A stretch of DNA of 9,345 bases from Clostridia bacterium (lineage in GTDB: Bacteria; Bacillota; Clostridia; Oscillospirales; Ruminococcaceae). The notes under the pieces are model-generated. The model did not search any database, had not been told where the DNA came from, and saw only the letters and a program-made list of their open reading frames with translations. A program made the translations under genes and the position numbers. The stretch covers positions 1-9,345 of the forward strand of contig QKDG01000188.1 in NCBI GenBank assembly GCA_003246805.1. The letters run 5' to 3'. Shown here piece after piece: positions 6,733 through 9,345 of this stretch; position 1 is the stretch's first letter, and every line of letters starts with the position of its first letter.

Positions 6733-6734
6733 CA

Positions 6735-7478
6735 TTAATTAATAATTTCAGCTGAAAAGCTATGCGGTTCCATAAAAAACAACGTCAAATCAATTGTTCC
6801 TGCAACATCAGTATTTTCTATATTACCTTCAACTGTATTCGTAGTTTCTTCGGTAGTTAGCTCGCCAGTGCCCTGAGAAGTTTCAGGATTAACTGCAAGA
6901 CTGTTGATAATAATACTGCGCTGATTGTTCTTTGATATACTATCTAAAAACATCTTTAAACTGTCAATATTTGCTGAGTATGTTATCTGGATATTCAATG
7001 AGGGTAACATTACTGCCAAATCATCAACCGTATTTTGATTTGTACCTGCATTATTACCGCCAGATGATTCACTTATTATATCAAGCAACGGGTATGTCAA
7101 TGTCTGCTTTGTGTAACTGTACATTTTAATTTCATTCAGCTGTAAATCGCTGATAGATATGTTTGAATACTCTACTCCGCATTCAGTCATTATTGCCTGC
7201 ATAAACCTGTCTGCTTCATAAGTTGTCATAGGGCTCATAAAATAGTTCCCGCTTATACTTTCTTCACTGAGCAGCTGGTTAATTTTTTCTTTAATCAGGT
7301 CTTCATCTAAAAGCTTTGTCTTAACTGTTTCTGCCTGAACTTCAACCGTGACAATTGCAGCAGTATTGTCAAAAAAATCATCTATCAAATTTTTTATTAC
7401 GAGAAAATATGATAAGGTAAATACAACAGCTACTAATAGTATTAAAAGCAACATTTTATCCCTACGGGATATTTTCAT
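6735..7478 (-). CDS. pilO: Inner-membrane alignment complex protein PilO
   Basis: A 247-residue bitopic membrane protein that pairs with the PilN part of PilMN to link the cytoplasmic motor to the growing pilus. It has a short basic cytoplasmic N-terminus (MKISRRDK), one transmembrane segment (about 9-28) and an amphipathic, coiled-coil-prone region (about 30-75). A ferredoxin-like fold region (about 80-235) is split by a low-complexity Gly/Asn insertion (about 138-150) and a Thr/Glu-rich insertion (about 198-225). Sequence identity to proteobacterial PilO looks low, so the call rests on topology, length and its place directly after pilMN. The ATG shares one base with the pilMN stop (TAATG) and is served by AGGTGG (7485-7490) six bases upstream. 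Its own TAA shares one base with an in-frame ATG of the next gene. The overlaps indicate coupled translation, fitting partners made in fixed ratio. Confidence 0.85.
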   Translation of the reverse strand: MKISRRDKMLLLILLVAVVFTLSYFLVIKNLIDDFFDNTAAIVTVEVQAETVKTKLLDEDLIKEKINQLLSEESISGNYFMSPMTTYEADRFMQAIMTECGVEYSNISISDLQLNEIKMYSYTKQTLTYPLLDIISESSGGNNAGTNQNTVDDLAVMLPSLNIQITYSANIDSLKMFLDSISKNNQRSIIINSLAVNPETSQGTGELTTEETTNTVEGNIENTDVAGTIDLTLFFMEPHSFSAEIIN

Positions 7479-8935
7479 TATCTGCCACCTGCCTTTAATG
7501 TGATTTTTACAGAAAATACCGTTGAATCGTTTTCGGAAGAAACAAAGCCGTTATATGTGACTTGCTCAAATTCCTGTGTATTGATGAGCTGCTCAACTAT
7601 TTCAGCGGGCAAAGCTTTATCCATACACTTGATTACCATGCTGAGTTCTGATGAAGAAAACTGAAGACTCTGTATTTCTCCTTTTTCATTCAGTACAGAC
7701 TGTATAGTGCTGATAACATCAGATTTCATAGTCTTTTTTGAAAAAAGCGAATCTGTCGCATAATCTACCTGATTAAAATACTCAGATAGCCTGTTGTAAT
7801 AATCATTGTATTTTACAATACTGTTTAATTTGTCAGAAACCTCTGTCGAATTTATATATGCATTTTTTTGATTTATATAGTTTAGCATATTATTATTTAC
7901 AGCTGTAAGCCCGATATAAGCAACACATACTATTGAAATGCATATCAAAAATGTTAATACAACTGATTTTAAAAAACCGTAATTAAGCTCATCACGGCCG
8001 GAGGATGATTCAATTTCAAGAAGATTTGTTTTTTCAAGCACTCTATTGGTTTTATAAAATGAACCTATTGCATTTATATATTGTGAAAACTCGCAGCTTT
8101 TATCCAAAACAATATTTGAAGGTGATTTGAGAACATGAACAAAAATATCCTGTTGTGCAAAATACTTGCTTATTTCATCGAATTCACCTAAATCACCATA
8201 GAACAAAACATCACTGATTCCGCTACCACCACGTGATTTATTGAATTGCTCCATTCTAAAAACATTCTCATTTATCGCCCTTAAAATATGCTGGCTTTCG
8301 TCGTCTTCAATAATATCAAGGGTAACCATCCTAGAAAATGATAGCTTGTTATCCTCAAATAGACAGAAGTTCAGATAATTCTTGTTTACTTCAACAGTCA
8401 GTAATGGCATATTGTCCTTATGTTTATTTTCATAGTTAACCACCTTAGCAACGCTGTTGCAGCTCAAGGATATCTTTTTTACCGGAAGACCTAAGTTGTT
8501 AAAAAGTCTTTTATATCCTGTTAATACACTTTTGGGGCATGCAGCAGCAATAACCTTGTTGACAATTGTATTGTCTTCTTTTTCCCCTAATATTGTGTAG
8601 GAAATATTATAGTCGTCAGAAATCCCCAATTCCGTCTTCATCTTATGCTGTACCATCTGGAAAAATGCAATGTCACTTGCTCTGGGAATAACTAAATCCT
8701 TAAAAACTATTTGACTTGAAGAAATAGATATGACTGCATCTCGGTCGTGAATATTGTTGCGCTTTAACGCATCATTGATAATTATTACTACCTTATTAAT
8801 TTCCTGTATTACTCCGTTGATAATAACACCGTCCGGAAGATTAACAGATACCGCCTTATTTATAATTATCTTTCCTCTTGATAATGAACCTTTAACAATT
8901 TTAACGTTAAAATCAGTAAAATCAAATGATAACAT
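7478..8935 (-). CDS. pilMN: Fused PilM-PilN pilus assembly protein
   Basis: A 485-residue protein joining two components that are separate in Proteobacteria. Residues about 1-297 form an actin-like PilM domain (cytoplasmic). Residues about 300-485 look like PilN: a TNLLE motif (303-307), a transmembrane helix (about 321-345), a coiled-coil-prone stretch (about 350-390) and a small alpha/beta C-terminal domain with features such as 'ALPAEIVEQLINTQEFEQV'. A similar fusion, pilMN, is known from Clostridioides difficile. The glycine-rich nucleotide loops of PilM are poorly kept: DFTD at 5-8 where D-x-G is expected, VEVN at 181-184 for D-x-G, and YGDLG at 246-250 for GGG. ATP binding is therefore uncertain. 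The ATG is preceded by AAGGAG (8943-8948) at seven bases. The gene begins 14 bp after pilC and overlaps pilO by one base. It should bridge the PilB/PilC motor and PilO. Confidence 0.88.
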   Translation of the reverse strand: MLSFDFTDFNVKIVKGSLSRGKIIINKAVSVNLPDGVIINGVIQEINKVVIIINDALKRNNIHDRDAVISISSSQIVFKDLVIPRASDIAFFQMVQHKMKTELGISDDYNISYTILGEKEDNTIVNKVIAAACPKSVLTGYKRLFNNLGLPVKKISLSCNSVAKVVNYENKHKDNMPLLTVEVNKNYLNFCLFEDNKLSFSRMVTLDIIEDDESQHILRAINENVFRMEQFNKSRGGSGISDVLFYGDLGEFDEISKYFAQQDIFVHVLKSPSNIVLDKSCEFSQYINAIGSFYKTNRVLEKTNLLEIESSSGRDELNYGFLKSVVLTFLICISIVCVAYIGLTAVNNNMLNYINQKNAYINSTEVSDKLNSIVKYNDYYNRLSEYFNQVDYATDSLFSKKTMKSDVISTIQSVLNEKGEIQSLQFSSSELSMVIKCMDKALPAEIVEQLINTQEFEQVTYNGFVSSENDSTVFSVKITLKAGGR

Positions 8936-8949
8936 TTTTATTCTCCTTA

Positions 8950-9345
8950 CTAAATGTTATTGTAAACCTCTGTAAGAGCAGGATAAATTGACAAAACAAT
9001 CAATGCGATAATTACACCTAAAACCAATATCATTAACGGTTCAATCAATGCGACAAGCCTTGTTATTGCTGACTGCGATTCTTCTTCATAATAATCTGCT
9101 GTTTTTAACAGTATTTCGTCAAGATTACCTGATTCTTCGCCTACATAAAGCATAGAGCAAAAAATAGGTTCGAAAATCTTTGTTTCTGATATTGAAACAG
9201 ATAAGGTCTCACCTTGTTTTACTGAATCTATTACAATTTCAAACTTTTCAGAAATATATAGATTTCCTATTACATCAATCGACTTCTGCAAGCATTCAAC
9301 CAACAAAAGACCACTCGAATACAGTGACGATAAAGTTCTCGCAAA
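8950..9345 (-). CDS. pilC: Pilus platform protein PilC (3' end only, cut by window edge)
   Basis: The last 131 codons of a GspF/PilC-family inner-membrane platform protein, which couples the PilB and PilT motors to pilin movement. The frame stays open to the right edge and begins there with FARTLSSLYSSGLLL, the start of the second GspF domain repeat (family pattern FARTLxxLLxSGxPL). It continues through VGEESGNLDEIL, a strongly conserved GspF segment, and ends with a hydrophobic segment LIEPLMILVLGVIIALIVLSIY and a short tail to TAG. The TTG at 9304-9306 is not a start, since conserved family residues lie upstream of it in frame. It is followed by pilMN after 14 bp. The start and first half, and any upstream genes, lie outside the window. 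Confidence 0.95.
   Translation of the reverse strand, partial: FARTLSSLYSSGLLLVECLQKSIDVIGNLYISEKFEIVIDSVKQGETLSVSISETKIFEPIFCSMLYVGEESGNLDEILLKTADYYEEESQSAITRLVALIEPLMILVLGVIIALIVLSIYPALTEVYNNI

Noticed and set aside
8950..9306. A complete 118-residue protein beginning at TTG 9306
   Set aside because: The frame is open to the window edge and the upstream codons encode the conserved FARTL start of the second GspF domain, so this is the 3' part of pilC.
191..9345. A type II secretion system instead of a type IV pilus
   Set aside because: A retraction ATPase with PilT-type C-terminal motifs, the PilM/PilN/PilO set and the Gram-positive context without a secretin favour a T4P. Type II systems lack PilT.

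Overview
The window lies inside a type IV pilus (T4P) biosynthesis locus of a low-GC Gram-positive bacterium, most likely an anaerobic member of class Clostridia (Bacillota). The evidence is AT-rich sequence, strong AGGAGG-type ribosome binding sites, tightly packed genes, no outer-membrane secretin gene, and a gene content close to the primary T4P cluster known from Clostridioides difficile (pilC, fused pilMN, pilO, minor pilins, pilD, pilB, pilT). The species cannot be told from the sequence alone. Codon and base use look uniform, and I see no mobile element, RNA gene or CRISPR array.

Layout in the direction of transcription (minus strand, right to left): the 3' end of pilC (platform protein, cut by the right edge); a pilM-pilN fusion; pilO; a large 634-residue minor-pilin-like protein of the PilX/GspK type carrying an Asn-Ser-rich solenoid-like repeat; a small PilV-like prepilin; and a PilW/PilU-like prepilin. 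Stops and starts in this block overlap by one base or are separated by short gaps, so it looks like one operon. Next comes a single plus-strand gene, pilD (prepilin peptidase), whose stop codon abuts the stop codon of the convergent pilin. The minus strand then resumes with pilB (extension ATPase), pilT (retraction ATPase) and the 5' end of a classical prepilin, probably the major pilin pilA, cut by the left edge.

How the parts work together: PilD cleaves and should N-methylate all the prepilins. PilB and PilT drive extension and retraction through the membrane platform PilC. PilMN and PilO form the inner alignment complex linking the cytoplasmic motor to the pilus. The minor pilins, above all the large solenoid protein, probably form the tip or initiation complex.

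The points most worth a second look are: (1) the large solenoid minor pilin; (2) the PilMN fusion, which keeps a relic of the PilN 'INLLP' motif at the junction and has eroded nucleotide-binding loops; (3) pilD sitting in reverse orientation inside the cluster with a candidate terminator inside the neighbouring gene, suggesting a noncontiguous operon; (4) departures from consensus in the MshEN domain of PilB; and (5) T7/A6 homopolymers at the start of the solenoid gene. Nothing here amounts to a wholly undescribed system: this is a recognisable T4P cluster with unusual details.
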